Below, piece after piece: positions 32,925 to 41,493 of a stretch of DNA of 64,000 bases. Within the stretch, counting starts at the first letter, position 1; every line of letters begins with the position of its first letter. The translations under genes and the position numbers were made by a program. Under the pieces are notes generated by a model that worked only from the letters and a program-made list of their open reading frames with translations, had not been told where the DNA came from and ran no database searches. This DNA comes from Pseudogemmobacter hezensis (GTDB taxonomy: Bacteria > Pseudomonadota > Alphaproteobacteria > Rhodobacterales > Rhodobacteraceae): the NCBI RefSeq assembly GCF_013155295.1, contig NZ_JABJXT010000002.1, forward strand, positions 177,434 to 241,433. The letters run 5' to 3'.

Positions 32925-33236
32925 ATGCCGCAAAAAGCCGGTCCTCACGCCCTGTGGCAGCGGCGCCTCCTGGCAGAATGTTTACTTTCCAACGGCATTT
33001 CTCTAGGTGTTTCCAAAATTATTTCTTTGTCAGAAACAACTTCAACCCAGGCATTCAGCAGAGCCGTGCAATTTCAACCCTCAGCCCAGGATGCCGCTCA
33101 GAATTCGGCACGCCAGACAGCCCCCATCAGCAGCCAGCCCGCGCTGTCGGTCCCGGCACTGTCAGTCCCGGCACTGGCGGCCTGTGATGGCGTTTTGGGT
33201 ATCCGCGGCGTCTTTGCGGCAGGGGCCACAGCATGA
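32925..33236 (+). CDS. Possible small ORF of 103 residues between two glycosyltransferases
   Basis: ATG one base after the stop of the upstream glycosyltransferase, and TGA overlapping the ATG of the next in an ATGA junction, so both edges look like a real operon member. The start MPQKAGPHALWQRRLLAECLL is followed by a Ser/Thr/Gln/Ala-rich stretch and a duplicated 15-bp unit (LSVPA twice). There is no recognisable domain, and codon use in the middle is more AT-rich than in its neighbours. It may instead be a long spacer that happens to stay open. Confidence 0.35.
   Translation: MPQKAGPHALWQRRLLAECLLSNGISLGVSKIISLSETTSTQAFSRAVQFQPSAQDAAQNSARQTAPISSQPALSVPALSVPALAACDGVLGIRGVFAAGATA
33144..33173 (+). 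repeat. 15-bp tandem duplication
   Basis: CTGTCGGTCCCGGCA (33144-33158) then CTGTCAGTCCCGGCA (33159-33173), 14 of 15 identical, with the first bases of a third unit. It keeps the frame of the small ORF. Confidence 0.85.
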
Positions 33237-34243
33237 GCCTTGCGGGTTCCTATCGCCTGCGGTTGCGGCGCAAACGGCTGCTGGCAAAGGCGCTTTTGCA
33301 TCAGCGGGATCTGCGTCCCGTCAAACTGCGGGTTGAGACGATCCGGCGCAACACTGTGCTTTTGTTCTGCACCCTCAGGAATGAGCGCGTCCGCCTGCCC
33401 TGGTTCCTGCAGTATTACCGCGATCTGGGCGTCGGGCATTTTCTGTTTGTTGACAATGACAGCGATGACGGCAGCCGCGAATATCTGGCCGGGCAGCCCG
33501 ATGTCTCGCTCTGGACGACCAAGGCCAGCTACCGCTCCAGCCGGTTTGGCATGGACTGGATCACCGCGCTTTTGCGCCGCTATGGCCATGGCCACTGGTG
33601 CCTGACCGTGGATGTCGATGAGTTCCTGATCTACCCGTTTTGCGAGACGCGCCCCCTCAGGGCGCTGACCGACTGGCTGGATACCAGCGGCATTCGCGCA
33701 TTTTCGGCGATGCTTCTGGATATGTATCCCAAAGGGCCGATCCAGGATCAGCCCTACCGCGAGGGGCAGAACCCCTTCGAGATCGCCGAGTGGTTCGATT
33801 CCGGCAATTACACGATCAGCCGCAACTGGGGTTATGGCAATCTGTGGATCCAGGGCGGGCCGCGCGCCCGAACCTTCTTTGCCGATGATCCGAAATCCGC
33901 CCCGGCGCTGAACAAGATCCCGCTGGTGCGCTGGCACAGATCCTATGCCTATATCAGCTCTACCCATATGCTGTTGCCGCGCGGCCTGAACCTGGCCTTT
34001 GACGAATGGGGCGGAGAAAAGGCTTCTGGCTGCCTTCTTCATGCCAAGTTCCTCGATACATTTGCGCTGAAGGCACAAGAGGAAATGGCGCGGGGCGAGC
34101 ATTACGCCGACAGCCGTGAATACAAAGCCTATCTTGAGGGGCTGAAAGAGCAGCCCGATTTCTGGTGCAAATGGAGCGAGAAATACATCAACTGGCGCCA
34201 GCTGGAAATTCTGGGCCTCATGTCAAAGGGGAACTGGGCATGA
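33233..34243 (+). CDS. Glycosyltransferase, family-2-like (paralog 2)
   Basis: 336 residues, clearly paralogous to the gene at 31817: FCTLRNERVRLPWFLQYY, FLFVDNDSDDGS, VDVDEFLIYPFCETRP, FDSGNYT, NLWIQGGPRAR, FFADDP and LNKIPLVRW all align. The basic N-terminus RLRLRRKRLLAKALL matches the paralog's leader. The C-terminus INWRQLEILGLMSKGNW is also shared. Its stop overlaps the next gene in an ATGA, so they are translated together. Probably arose by duplication and now uses a different acceptor or linkage, which is inference. Confidence 0.83.
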   Translation: MSLAGSYRLRLRRKRLLAKALLHQRDLRPVKLRVETIRRNTVLLFCTLRNERVRLPWFLQYYRDLGVGHFLFVDNDSDDGSREYLAGQPDVSLWTTKASYRSSRFGMDWITALLRRYGHGHWCLTVDVDEFLIYPFCETRPLRALTDWLDTSGIRAFSAMLLDMYPKGPIQDQPYREGQNPFEIAEWFDSGNYTISRNWGYGNLWIQGGPRARTFFADDPKSAPALNKIPLVRWHRSYAYISSTHMLLPRGLNLAFDEWGGEKASGCLLHAKFLDTFALKAQEEMARGEHYADSREYKAYLEGLKEQPDFWCKWSEKYINWRQLEILGLMSKGNWA

Positions 34244-36006
34244 GCACGGGGCAGGGCATCAGCACGGGGCAAAGCACCAATACCGGGCAAGGCACCAATG
34301 CCGGGCAGGGCAGCCTGGGGTTTGTCATGCTGTGCCACACTGCGCTGCACCGCGCAGGCCAGGTGGCGCGTTACTGGGCCGAGCGCGGCTGCCCGGTGGT
34401 GATCCATGTCGACAGCTCAACCCCGGATGCCAAATACAACCAGATGCGAGAGGCACTGGCCGATCTGGCCAATATCCGCTTTTCGCCGCGCCATATCTGC
34501 GAATGGGGCACCTGGGGGATCGTGGCCGCAACCCAGGAAGCCAGCGAGATCATGCTGCGCGACTTCCCCGGCGTGCGTCATGTCTGTCTTGCCTCAGGCT
34601 CGTGCCTGCCGCTGCGCCCGGTGGATGAGCTGCGCGAATATCTTGACGCCCGCCCGCGCACCGATTTCATCGAAAGCGTTACCACCGCCGATGTCGGCTG
34701 GACGGTGGGGGGACTGAACGCCGAACGCTTTACCCTGCGCTTCCCCTTTTCCTGGCGCACGAACCGCTGGCTTTTTGACACCTATGTCGAGCTGCAGCGC
34801 CGTCTGAAGGTAAAGCGCAAACTGCCGAAAAATCTGGTGCCGCATCTGGGCAGCCAATGGTGGTGTCTGACCCGCCAGACGCTCTCTGCGATCCTCGAAA
34901 GCCCGCAGCGAAAGGCTTTTGACGCCTATTTCCGCCGGGTCTGGATCCCGGATGAAAGCTATTTCCAGTCGCTGGCGCGGCTGTTCTCGGCCAATATCGA
35001 AAGCCGCTCGCTGACGCTGTCGAAATTCGACTATCAGGGCAAGCCGCATATCTTTTACGATGACCACCTGCAGCTTTTGCGGCGCTCGGACTGTTTTATC
35101 GCCCGCAAAATCTGGCCGCATGCGCATAAATTATACGCGACCTTCCTGCATCCCGATGCCGCCAGCCACCCGCGCGCAGAGCCCAATCCCGGCAAGATCG
35201 ACCGCCTCTTCGCCAAAGCGGTTGAACGGCGTATCGCAGGCCGCGCCGGGCTTTACATGCAGTCGCGCTTTCCCAACAGCGAGCTGGCCAATGGCCGCAC
35301 CGCCGCGCAATACTCGGTTTTCGAGGGTTTCGCCCAGCTGTTTGAGGATTTCGACACCTGGCTTTCCAGGGTCTCGGGCACCCGTGTCCACGGCCATATC
35401 TTCGCGCCCGAGCGGGTGGAATTTGCCGGGGGCGAGACAGTCTATAACGGCTCGCTCAGCAATTCCGCCCGGCTGCGCGACTATAATCCGCGCAGTTTCC
35501 TGACCAGCCTGATCTGGAACACCCGTGGCGAGCGGCAGTGCTTCCAGTTCGGGCCGCGCGACAATCAAACGATCATTCCCTTTATCGCCGGCGATCCGAA
35601 TGCCCAGATTTCGGTTATTTCCGGCGCGTTCTCAGTGCCCCTGTTCCAGTCAAACCTGAATTTCAGCGAGATCAGGGCCGAGGCCGCCCGGCTTCAGCGC
35701 ATTGAGGCCGAAATGCTGACCCTGTTGCGGGCCCCCGATGTGAAGGCCCGGGTGCGGGTGTGGAATCTCGCGGAATTCGTCGAAAATCCGATGGAGCCGC
35801 TGCAAATGATCGTTGACGAAATCAGCCCGCGCTCGCTGCGTCGCCTGACCGAGGTGCCACGGCTGACCGATCTGACCGGCTTTGGTCAGTTCCTGCAAAA
35901 CCTGCGCAACCAGGGCATGAAGCCCGAGCTGATGGGCGATTTCCCCGCCGGGGGCGAGATGCCCGGCCCCGGAGGCCGCCGCCAGCGCCCCTATCTGGTC
36001 AGGTAA
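34240..36006 (+). CDS. Branching beta-1,6-N-acetylglucosaminyltransferase-like protein with C-terminal domain of unknown function
   Basis: 588 residues from ATG 34240, which overlaps the previous stop. Residues 2-25 are four repeats of six residues (STGQGI-like). Residues about 28-300 resemble core-2/I-branching enzymes (GT14): GFVMLCHTALHRAGQVARYW, VVIHVDSS, CLASGSCLPLRPVDEL, GSQWWCLTRQTL and WIPDESYFQS. The remaining 270 residues are a conserved extension I recall as DUF5928 in Rhodobacterales, containing RVHGHIFAPERVEFAGG and FGPRDNQTIIPFIAGD. No signal peptide; likely cytoplasmic or membrane-associated. It probably adds branches to the glycan of this locus. Confidence 0.8.
   Translation: MSTGQGISTGQSTNTGQGTNAGQGSLGFVMLCHTALHRAGQVARYWAERGCPVVIHVDSSTPDAKYNQMREALADLANIRFSPRHICEWGTWGIVAATQEASEIMLRDFPGVRHVCLASGSCLPLRPVDELREYLDARPRTDFIESVTTADVGWTVGGLNAERFTLRFPFSWRTNRWLFDTYVELQRRLKVKRKLPKNLVPHLGSQWWCLTRQTLSAILESPQRKAFDAYFRRVWIPDESYFQSLARLFSANIESRSLTLSKFDYQGKPHIFYDDHLQLLRRSDCFIARKIWPHAHKLYATFLHPDAASHPRAEPNPGKIDRLFAKAVERRIAGRAGLYMQSRFPNSELANGRTAAQYSVFEGFAQLFEDFDTWLSRVSGTRVHGHIFAPERVEFAGGETVYNGSLSNSARLRDYNPRSFLTSLIWNTRGERQCFQFGPRDNQTIIPFIAGDPNAQISVISGAFSVPLFQSNLNFSEIRAEAARLQRIEAEMLTLLRAPDVKARVRVWNLAEFVENPMEPLQMIVDEISPRSLRRLTEVPRLTDLTGFGQFLQNLRNQGMKPELMGDFPAGGEMPGPGGRRQRPYLVR
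34243..34314 (+). repeat. Four 18-bp tandem repeats at the start of the branching transferase
   Basis: Units at 34243-34260, 34261-34278, 34279-34296 and 34297-34314, consensus ARYRCCGGGCARGGCAYC, encoding STGQGI, STGQST, NTGQGT and NAGQGS. The array begins directly after the ATG. Confidence 0.92.
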
Positions 36007-36012
36007 AGCCAG

Positions 36013-37455
36013 ATGCCAGATGTGAAATCCGCGGCCCGGCCGCGCTTTACCTCATTCGTGATGCTGGCCGAGATGCGCACCGGCTCGAACTTCCTTGAGG
36101 CCAATCTGAACTGCTTTGACGGCATCACCTGCCATGGTGAGATGTTCAACCCGCATTTCATCGGCGGCCAGAAAAGCCATGAGATGTTCGGCTTTGATCT
36201 CGCGGCGCGAGAGAAGGATCCGCTTGGGCTGTTGCGGGCGATGCGGGCGCAAACCCCGGGCCTGTCGGGCTTTCGCTATTTCCACGATCACGACCAGCGC
36301 ATCCTGCCTGTGGTCATGGATGATCCGCAATGCGCCAAGATCATCCTGACCCGCAACCCGCTGGAAAGCTATGTCAGCTGGCAGATCGCACGTGAAACCA
36401 ATCAGTGGCGGCTGACCAATATCAAGAACCTGAAATCCGCCCGTATCCGCTTTGATGCAGGCGATTTCGAGACCCATCTGCAGACCAGCCAGGAGCATCA
36501 GATCCACCTGCTGCATCTGCTGCAAACCTCTGGGCAGACGGCGTTTTACCTTGATTATGAAGATATTCGGGATGTCGATGTCTTGAACGGTCTGGCCGCC
36601 TGGCTGGGCAGTGAGGCCCGTATCGAGGCGGTGGATGACCGGCTGAAAAAGCAAAATCCCGGCCCGATCGCCGCAAAGGTGACCAACCCCGAAGAGATGG
36701 AGGCGGCGCTTTCACAGCTGGACCGCTTCAACCTTGGCCGCAGCCCGAATTTTGAGCCCCGCCGCAATGCCGCCGTGCCCTCATTTCTGGCGGCAAAGAC
36801 GGCGCCGCTTTTGTTCCTGCCGGTCAAAGGCGGGCCGGTTGAGGCGGTGTCGGCCTGGCTGGCCGCGCCCTGGCAAGGCACGCGTGCCGCTGACGCCGGG
36901 CTGATCGGTGATTTTGGCCGCAAATCGCTGCGGGAATGGCAAGAGGCCCATCCCGGCTATCGCAGTTTCACCGTGTTGCGCCACCCGCTTTTGCGCGCCC
37001 ATCAGGCCTTTTTGACCCTGATCGTCAGCGGGCGACTGAATGAACATCGCAACGCGCTGATCCGCGCCCATGATGCGCCGCTGCCCGGCAAGGGCCGCGC
37101 CTTCGCGGACATTGATCAGCATCGCAGCGCCTTTCTGGCCTTCCTGCGCTATGCGAAGCTTTCCCTCAGCGCTCAGACCGGCCTTCGCGTCGATCCGCAT
37201 TGGGCCAGCCAAAGCGCGGTCTTGCAGGGTTTTGGCAACCTTCTGTTCCCCGATCTGCTGCTGCGCGAGGATGACCTGGCCCGGGGCCTTGGCTTTCTGG
37301 CCGCAGGGTTTGGCGAGGCCCCTGCCCCTGTGTCAATCGACCCAGCCCCCGCAGCCGCCCTGGATGAAATCTGGACCCCCGAGCTGGAAGAGGCCGCCCG
37401 GGACGCCTGGGCCCGCGACTATACCGCCTTCGGCTTTGCCCCCTGGAGGGGCTGA
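36013..37455 (+). CDS. Two-domain sulfotransferase-like protein (Stf0/NodH-like)
   Basis: 480 residues. The first domain (about 1-240) has the PAPS-binding signatures of sulfotransferases: MLAEMRTGSNFLEANL (5'-phosphosulfate loop) and IILTRNPLESYVSWQIA (3'-phosphate site). The second half (about 250-480) has a weaker related pattern, FLPVKGGPVEAV and FTVLRHPLLRAHQAFL, suggesting a fused second sulfotransferase-like domain that may be structural. Related genes are labelled nodulation protein NodH. It follows the branching transferase by six bases, so it likely sulfates the glycan they build. Substrate unknown. Confidence 0.78.
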   Translation: MPDVKSAARPRFTSFVMLAEMRTGSNFLEANLNCFDGITCHGEMFNPHFIGGQKSHEMFGFDLAAREKDPLGLLRAMRAQTPGLSGFRYFHDHDQRILPVVMDDPQCAKIILTRNPLESYVSWQIARETNQWRLTNIKNLKSARIRFDAGDFETHLQTSQEHQIHLLHLLQTSGQTAFYLDYEDIRDVDVLNGLAAWLGSEARIEAVDDRLKKQNPGPIAAKVTNPEEMEAALSQLDRFNLGRSPNFEPRRNAAVPSFLAAKTAPLLFLPVKGGPVEAVSAWLAAPWQGTRAADAGLIGDFGRKSLREWQEAHPGYRSFTVLRHPLLRAHQAFLTLIVSGRLNEHRNALIRAHDAPLPGKGRAFADIDQHRSAFLAFLRYAKLSLSAQTGLRVDPHWASQSAVLQGFGNLLFPDLLLREDDLARGLGFLAAGFGEAPAPVSIDPAPAAALDEIWTPELEEAARDAWARDYTAFGFAPWRG

Positions 37456-37467
37456 GCCCTCAGCCCC
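37448..37467 (+). terminator. Hairpin at the end of the sulfotransferase gene
   Basis: GGGGCTGAG (37448-37456) and CTCAGCCCC (37459-37467) are perfectly complementary and span the TGA stop. No T-run follows, so termination is uncertain. Confidence 0.35.
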
Positions 37468-37604
37468 ATCCCGCCGATCCCTGCTTTGCGGCGGTTGACC
37501 GAAGGGGGCGGGGCCACTAATTCCGGGGGCAGCCCCGCAACAGCCTCTGGCCGCGCATTGCGGGCGATACTCCGCCCGAAAGCAAGCCCCCGAAAGCCCG
37601 TATA

Positions 37605-38219
37605 GTGACCATTCACCTGCATCAGAACGACCTGCCCGACGGGCTGACCCTTGGCCCCGTGGTCGCCATCGACACCGAGACCATGGGCCTCAATCCGCGC
37701 CGCGACCGGCTTTGCGTGGTGCAGCTTTCTGCGGGGAATGGCGATGCACATCTGGTGCAGATCGCGATTGGCCAGACGGCGGCGCCCAATCTGACGCGCC
37801 TGCTGACCGATGAGAATGTGCTGAAACTGTTCCATTTCGGGCGCTTTGACATTGCCGCGCTGAAACGCGCCTTTGGGGTGACGACGGCCCCGGTCTGGTG
37901 CACGAAAATCGCCTCGAAACTGGTGCGCACCTATACTGATCGCCATGGGCTGAAATATCTGCTGGCCGATATGGTGGGGGTTGATGTCTCAAAACAGCAG
38001 CAGACATCCGACTGGGGCGCGGCCGAACTGACAGCGGCGCAAAAGGACTATGCCGCCTCGGATGTGCTTTACCTGCACCGCCTGAAAGCCGCGCTTGAGG
38101 AAAGGCTGATCCGCGAGGATCGGCTGGCCCTGGCTGAGAAACTCTTTGCATTTCTGCCGGTTCGGGCTGAAATGGATCTGCTGGGCTGGGATGACCTGAA
38201 TGACATCTTCCACCATTGA
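37605..38219 (+). CDS. rnd: Ribonuclease D, short form
   Basis: 204 residues. DEDDy 3'-5' exonuclease domain only, lacking the HRDC domains of E. coli RNase D. Catalytic motifs are VAIDTETMGL (ExoI), FHFGRFDIAAL (ExoII) and the Tyr of QKDYAASDVLYL (ExoIII). GTG start at 37605. It likely trims 3' ends of stable RNAs. Its stop lies inside kdsD, whose ATG is 20 bases upstream of that stop. Confidence 0.92.
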   Translation: MTIHLHQNDLPDGLTLGPVVAIDTETMGLNPRRDRLCVVQLSAGNGDAHLVQIAIGQTAAPNLTRLLTDENVLKLFHFGRFDIAALKRAFGVTTAPVWCTKIASKLVRTYTDRHGLKYLLADMVGVDVSKQQQTSDWGAAELTAAQKDYAASDVLYLHRLKAALEERLIREDRLALAEKLFAFLPVRAEMDLLGWDDLNDIFHH

Positions 38220-39168
38220 TCCTGCCGCGCTGATCGCCACAGGGCGGCGCGTCATCACCCGCGAGGCCGGTGCGCTGGCGGCGCTGGCGGAAACGGTCGG
38301 CCCGCGTTTTGCCGATGCGGTGGCGCTGATCCTTCAGGCCAGCGGGCGGGTGATCGTCTCTGGCATGGGGAAATCCGGCCATATCGGCAAGAAGATCGCC
38401 GCGACCTTCGCCTCGACCGGCACGCCCGCGCAATTCGTGCATCCGGCTGAGGCCAGCCATGGCGATCTGGGCATGATCACCCAGGGCGATGTGATCGTGA
38501 TGCTGTCGAATTCCGGCGAGACGCCCGAGCTGGCCGATATGCTGGCCCATGCCCGGCGCTTTGCCATTCCGCTGATCGGGATTGCCGGGCGCGAGGGATC
38601 GACCCTTTTGCGTGAGGCGACGGTCGCGCTTTTGCTGCCGACCGTACCCGAGGCCTGTGAGACCGGGATCGTGCCCAGCACCTCGACCACGATGACGCTG
38701 GCCCTGGGGGATGCGCTGGCGATTGCCCTGATGGAGCATCGCCACTTCACGCCCGAGCACTTCCGCACCTTCCATCCCGGCGGCAAGCTGGGGGCGAAAC
38801 TCTTGCGGGTGCGCGATCTGATGCATGCAGATCCGCCGATGGTTGCGCCCGATACCCCGATGCCCGACGCGCTGATTGCGATGACGCGGGCGGGGTTCGG
38901 CGTGGTGGGCGTGGCCGCGCCCGATGGCCACCTGCTGGGGATCATCACCGATGGCGACCTTCGCCGCCATATGGACGGGCTTTTGTCGCATAAGGCCAGT
39001 GAGGTGATGACCGCCAATCCGCTGACCGCGACGCCGCAGATGCTGGCGGTCGAGGCGCTCGGGCTGATGAATGCCCGCAAGATCACCTCGCTGATGGTGC
39101 AGGGCGAAGGCGGGCGGGCCGAGGGGATCGTGCATATCCATGACTGTCTGCGCGCGGGTGTGGCCTGA
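38200..39168 (+). CDS. kdsD: D-arabinose-5-phosphate isomerase KdsD/KpsF
   Basis: 322 residues. Converts ribulose-5-phosphate to arabinose-5-phosphate, the first step of Kdo synthesis for LPS or capsule. SIS domain at about 40-175 (VSGMGKSGHIGKKIAATFAS and NSGETPELADML), the HPGGKLG motif, and two C-terminal CBS domains at about 205-320. Overlaps rnd and precedes lptC, as in many proteobacteria. Confidence 0.95.
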   Translation: MTSSTIDPAALIATGRRVITREAGALAALAETVGPRFADAVALILQASGRVIVSGMGKSGHIGKKIAATFASTGTPAQFVHPAEASHGDLGMITQGDVIVMLSNSGETPELADMLAHARRFAIPLIGIAGREGSTLLREATVALLLPTVPEACETGIVPSTSTTMTLALGDALAIALMEHRHFTPEHFRTFHPGGKLGAKLLRVRDLMHADPPMVAPDTPMPDALIAMTRAGFGVVGVAAPDGHLLGIITDGDLRRHMDGLLSHKASEVMTANPLTATPQMLAVEALGLMNARKITSLMVQGEGGRAEGIVHIHDCLRAGVA

Positions 39169-39183
39169 GATGCGCCAACCCCT

Positions 39184-39220
39184 GCCCCATACCCGGCTCC
39201 AGATCAGGCCCCATACCCGG
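39184..39220 (+). repeat. Direct repeat between kdsD and lptC
   Basis: GCCCCATACCCGG at 39184-39196 recurs exactly at 39208-39220, period 24, in the 74-base spacer before lptC. Confidence 0.8.
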
Positions 39221-39242
39221 CCCCGCCCATATCGGAGCCACC

Positions 39243-39920
39243 ATGCCCAGAGCTGATCGCCATTCCCGCCTTGTCGGCTGGCTGAAGGTGGCGCTGCCTC
39301 TGTCGGCGCTGGCGCTGCTTTCGACGATGTTTCTGCTGGCCGACCGGATCGATACCGATGCCGCGATCCATTACGCCCAGGTCGATGTCGAGGATCTGGC
39401 CCGCGATCCGCGCATGACCACGCCGACCTATGCCGGGACCACCTCGGACGGGGCGGCGATCACCATGACCGCCACAGCCGCCCGGCCTGCAACCGGCACC
39501 CGCAGCGCCGGGGCCAGTGATGTCACCGTGCGCCTTGATATGCCCGGCGGTGGCAGCACCGATATCCGCGCCAAAGAGGCGGTTCTGGATACTGCCGCCA
39601 GCCAGCTGCGCCTGACGGGTGGGGTCGGGATAGACACCTCCAGCGGCTATCATATCGTGACCGATGTGCTGACGGCGGCGCTGGACCGCTCTGGCGCGAA
39701 AAGCGAGGCCCCGGTCAATGCCACCGGCCCGCAGGTCACGCTGACGGCCAACAGTTTTTCCCTGCAGCGCCAGGACAAGGCCACAGGAGAACAGGACGCG
39801 CAACCCAAAGTGGAAAGCGCGGATACAAATGCCGTTACCCCCTATCTTCTGGTTTTCTCAGGCGCGGTAAAGCTGGTATATGAGCCCGGCGGCCCCCGCC
39901 GCGAAACGGATGCACCATGA
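39243..39920 (+). CDS. lptC: LPS export ABC transporter periplasmic protein LptC
   Basis: 225 residues. Single N-terminal membrane anchor (LKVALPLSALALLSTMFLLA, about 15-34) and a periplasmic beta-jellyroll domain that passes LPS from LptB2FG to LptA. Sequence identity in this family is low, so position between kdsD and lptA is the main support. GGAG six bases before the ATG. Its stop overlaps the lptA ATG. Confidence 0.9.
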   Translation: MPRADRHSRLVGWLKVALPLSALALLSTMFLLADRIDTDAAIHYAQVDVEDLARDPRMTTPTYAGTTSDGAAITMTATAARPATGTRSAGASDVTVRLDMPGGGSTDIRAKEAVLDTAASQLRLTGGVGIDTSSGYHIVTDVLTAALDRSGAKSEAPVNATGPQVTLTANSFSLQRQDKATGEQDAQPKVESADTNAVTPYLLVFSGAVKLVYEPGGPRRETDAP

Positions 39921-40459
39921 CCCTGAACGCGCCCATCCATAAGACACGCCCCCTGCAAAGCCGCGCCCGCGCTTTTGCATTGCTGCTGACCCTGGCAGCG
40001 GCGCCGCTGCTGGCGCCCGGCGATTTGCTGGCCCAGGGTGCGACCATTGCCTTCGGCCCGATGACCCAGGACACCTCGCTTCCGGTTGAAATCAAGGCCG
40101 ATACGCTGGCGGTCAACAATGCCGATGGCTCGGCGGTGTTTTCCGGCAATGTGCTGGTGGGCCAGGGTGAGATGCGCCTTGCTGCAGCTGAGGTGCGGGT
40201 GGAATATGCCGCTGACAGCCGCGCCATCCGCAGGCTGCATGCAACAGGCGGCGTGACCATCGCCAGCGCCCGTGATGCCGCCGAAGCCTCCGAGGCGGTC
40301 TATGAGATCGACAGCGGCGTGGTGGTGATGACCGGGAATGTGCTTTTGACCCAGGGCGCCAGCGCGCTTTCCGGCCAAAAGCTGACCATCCGCATGAAAT
40401 CGGGCACCGGCGTGATGGAGGGCGGCGTTTCCACCACCTTCCTGCCCGGCGCGAACTGA
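39917..40459 (+). CDS. lptA: Periplasmic LPS-bridge protein LptA (OstA-like)
   Basis: 180 residues with a signal (about 1-40, ending GDLLAQG). OstA/LptA domain begins SLPVEIKADTLAVNNADGSAVFSGNV, the usual opening strand of the bridge. Polymerises between LptC and LptD to carry LPS across the periplasm. Translationally coupled to lptC and 10 bases ahead of lptB. Confidence 0.93.
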   Translation: MTLNAPIHKTRPLQSRARAFALLLTLAAAPLLAPGDLLAQGATIAFGPMTQDTSLPVEIKADTLAVNNADGSAVFSGNVLVGQGEMRLAAAEVRVEYAADSRAIRRLHATGGVTIASARDAAEASEAVYEIDSGVVVMTGNVLLTQGASALSGQKLTIRMKSGTGVMEGGVSTTFLPGAN

Positions 40460-40469
40460 GCCGCGCATC

Positions 40470-41249
40470 ATGGTCCTGGCCGATACCGTCACCCCGCCCG
40501 CAAAGCCCGCCGTTGCCACCGACGGCACCGGGCTGCAGATCCGCGGGCTGCGCAAAAGCTATAAGAAACGCCCGGTGATCCGCGATGTGACGATGGATCT
40601 GCGCCAGGGCGAGGTGGTGGCGCTTTTGGGGCCGAACGGCTCTGGCAAGACCACCTGTTTCTATTCCATCGCAGGCCTTGTCACCCCCGAGGGCGGCAAG
40701 GTTCTGATCGACGGGCGCGATGTCACGGCGCTGCCGATGTACCGCCGGGCACGGCTGGGGATCGGCTATCTGCCGCAGGAGGTCTCGATCTTTCGCGGCC
40801 TTTCGGTTGAGGACAATATCCTTGCCGTCCTGGAAATCGCCCATTCCGACCGCCGCAAGCGCCGCGAGCGTCTTGAAGAGCTGCTGTCCGAGTTTTCGAT
40901 CACCCATCTGCGCCAGGCTCCGGCTCTGGCGCTGTCAGGGGGCGAGCGGCGGCGGGTTGAGATCGCCCGCTGCCTGGCGGCCGATCCGAAGTATCTGCTG
41001 CTGGACGAGCCCTTCGCCGGGGTCGATCCGATTGCCGTCAATGAGATCCGCCACCTGGTTCAGGATCTGAAGCTGCGCGGCATCGGCGTGCTGATCACCG
41101 ACCACAATGTCCGTGAGACGCTCAGCATCGTTGATCGCGCCTATATCCTGCATGACGGCAAGGTTCTGATGTCGGGCACCACCGACGAAATCGTGAAGGA
41201 CGAAACCGTCCGCCGCGTCTATCTGGGCGAAAATTTTCGTATGGTCTGA
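40470..41249 (+). CDS. lptB: LPS export ABC transporter ATPase LptB
   Basis: 259 residues. Walker A GPNGSGKTT, signature LSGGERRRVEIARCLA, Walker B KYLLLDEPFAGVDPI, and the LptB-specific GIGVLITDHNVRETL switch region. Powers extraction of LPS from the inner membrane with LptFG. In many proteobacteria rpoN follows directly; here a 244-base spacer leads to hpf. Confidence 0.97.
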   Translation: MVLADTVTPPAKPAVATDGTGLQIRGLRKSYKKRPVIRDVTMDLRQGEVVALLGPNGSGKTTCFYSIAGLVTPEGGKVLIDGRDVTALPMYRRARLGIGYLPQEVSIFRGLSVEDNILAVLEIAHSDRRKRRERLEELLSEFSITHLRQAPALALSGGERRRVEIARCLAADPKYLLLDEPFAGVDPIAVNEIRHLVQDLKLRGIGVLITDHNVRETLSIVDRAYILHDGKVLMSGTTDEIVKDETVRRVYLGENFRMV

Positions 41250-41289
41250 ACCATTTGCGTAAACTCTTGCCGGTTAAGCAGTGATTCTG

Positions 41290-41312
41290 TTGACAGCCCG
41301 CCCGCGCTGTCA
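41290..41312 (+). promoter_or_regulatory. Possible promoter/operator upstream of hpf
   Basis: TTGACA at 41290-41295 could be a -35 element. It overlaps a perfect inverted repeat TGACAGC (41291-41297) and GCTGTCA (41306-41312) with an 8-base spacer. A repressor site on the hpf promoter is possible; no matching regulator is known to me. Confidence 0.35.
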
Positions 41313-41493
41313 CCAAATGGTCATATGAGCGCAAGCATTGCCCACCGCATGACAGGTCCGGGCGGCCATCCATGGCCCCGCCGCCTTGCGGTTTTCCCCA
41401 TCCATACCCAGTTCGGAAAGATGCCCGGTTCGCAGACCCGGATGCGGTGAGCGCATGTGCACCACATCCGGCCCATGAAGCAGAGGAGACATC

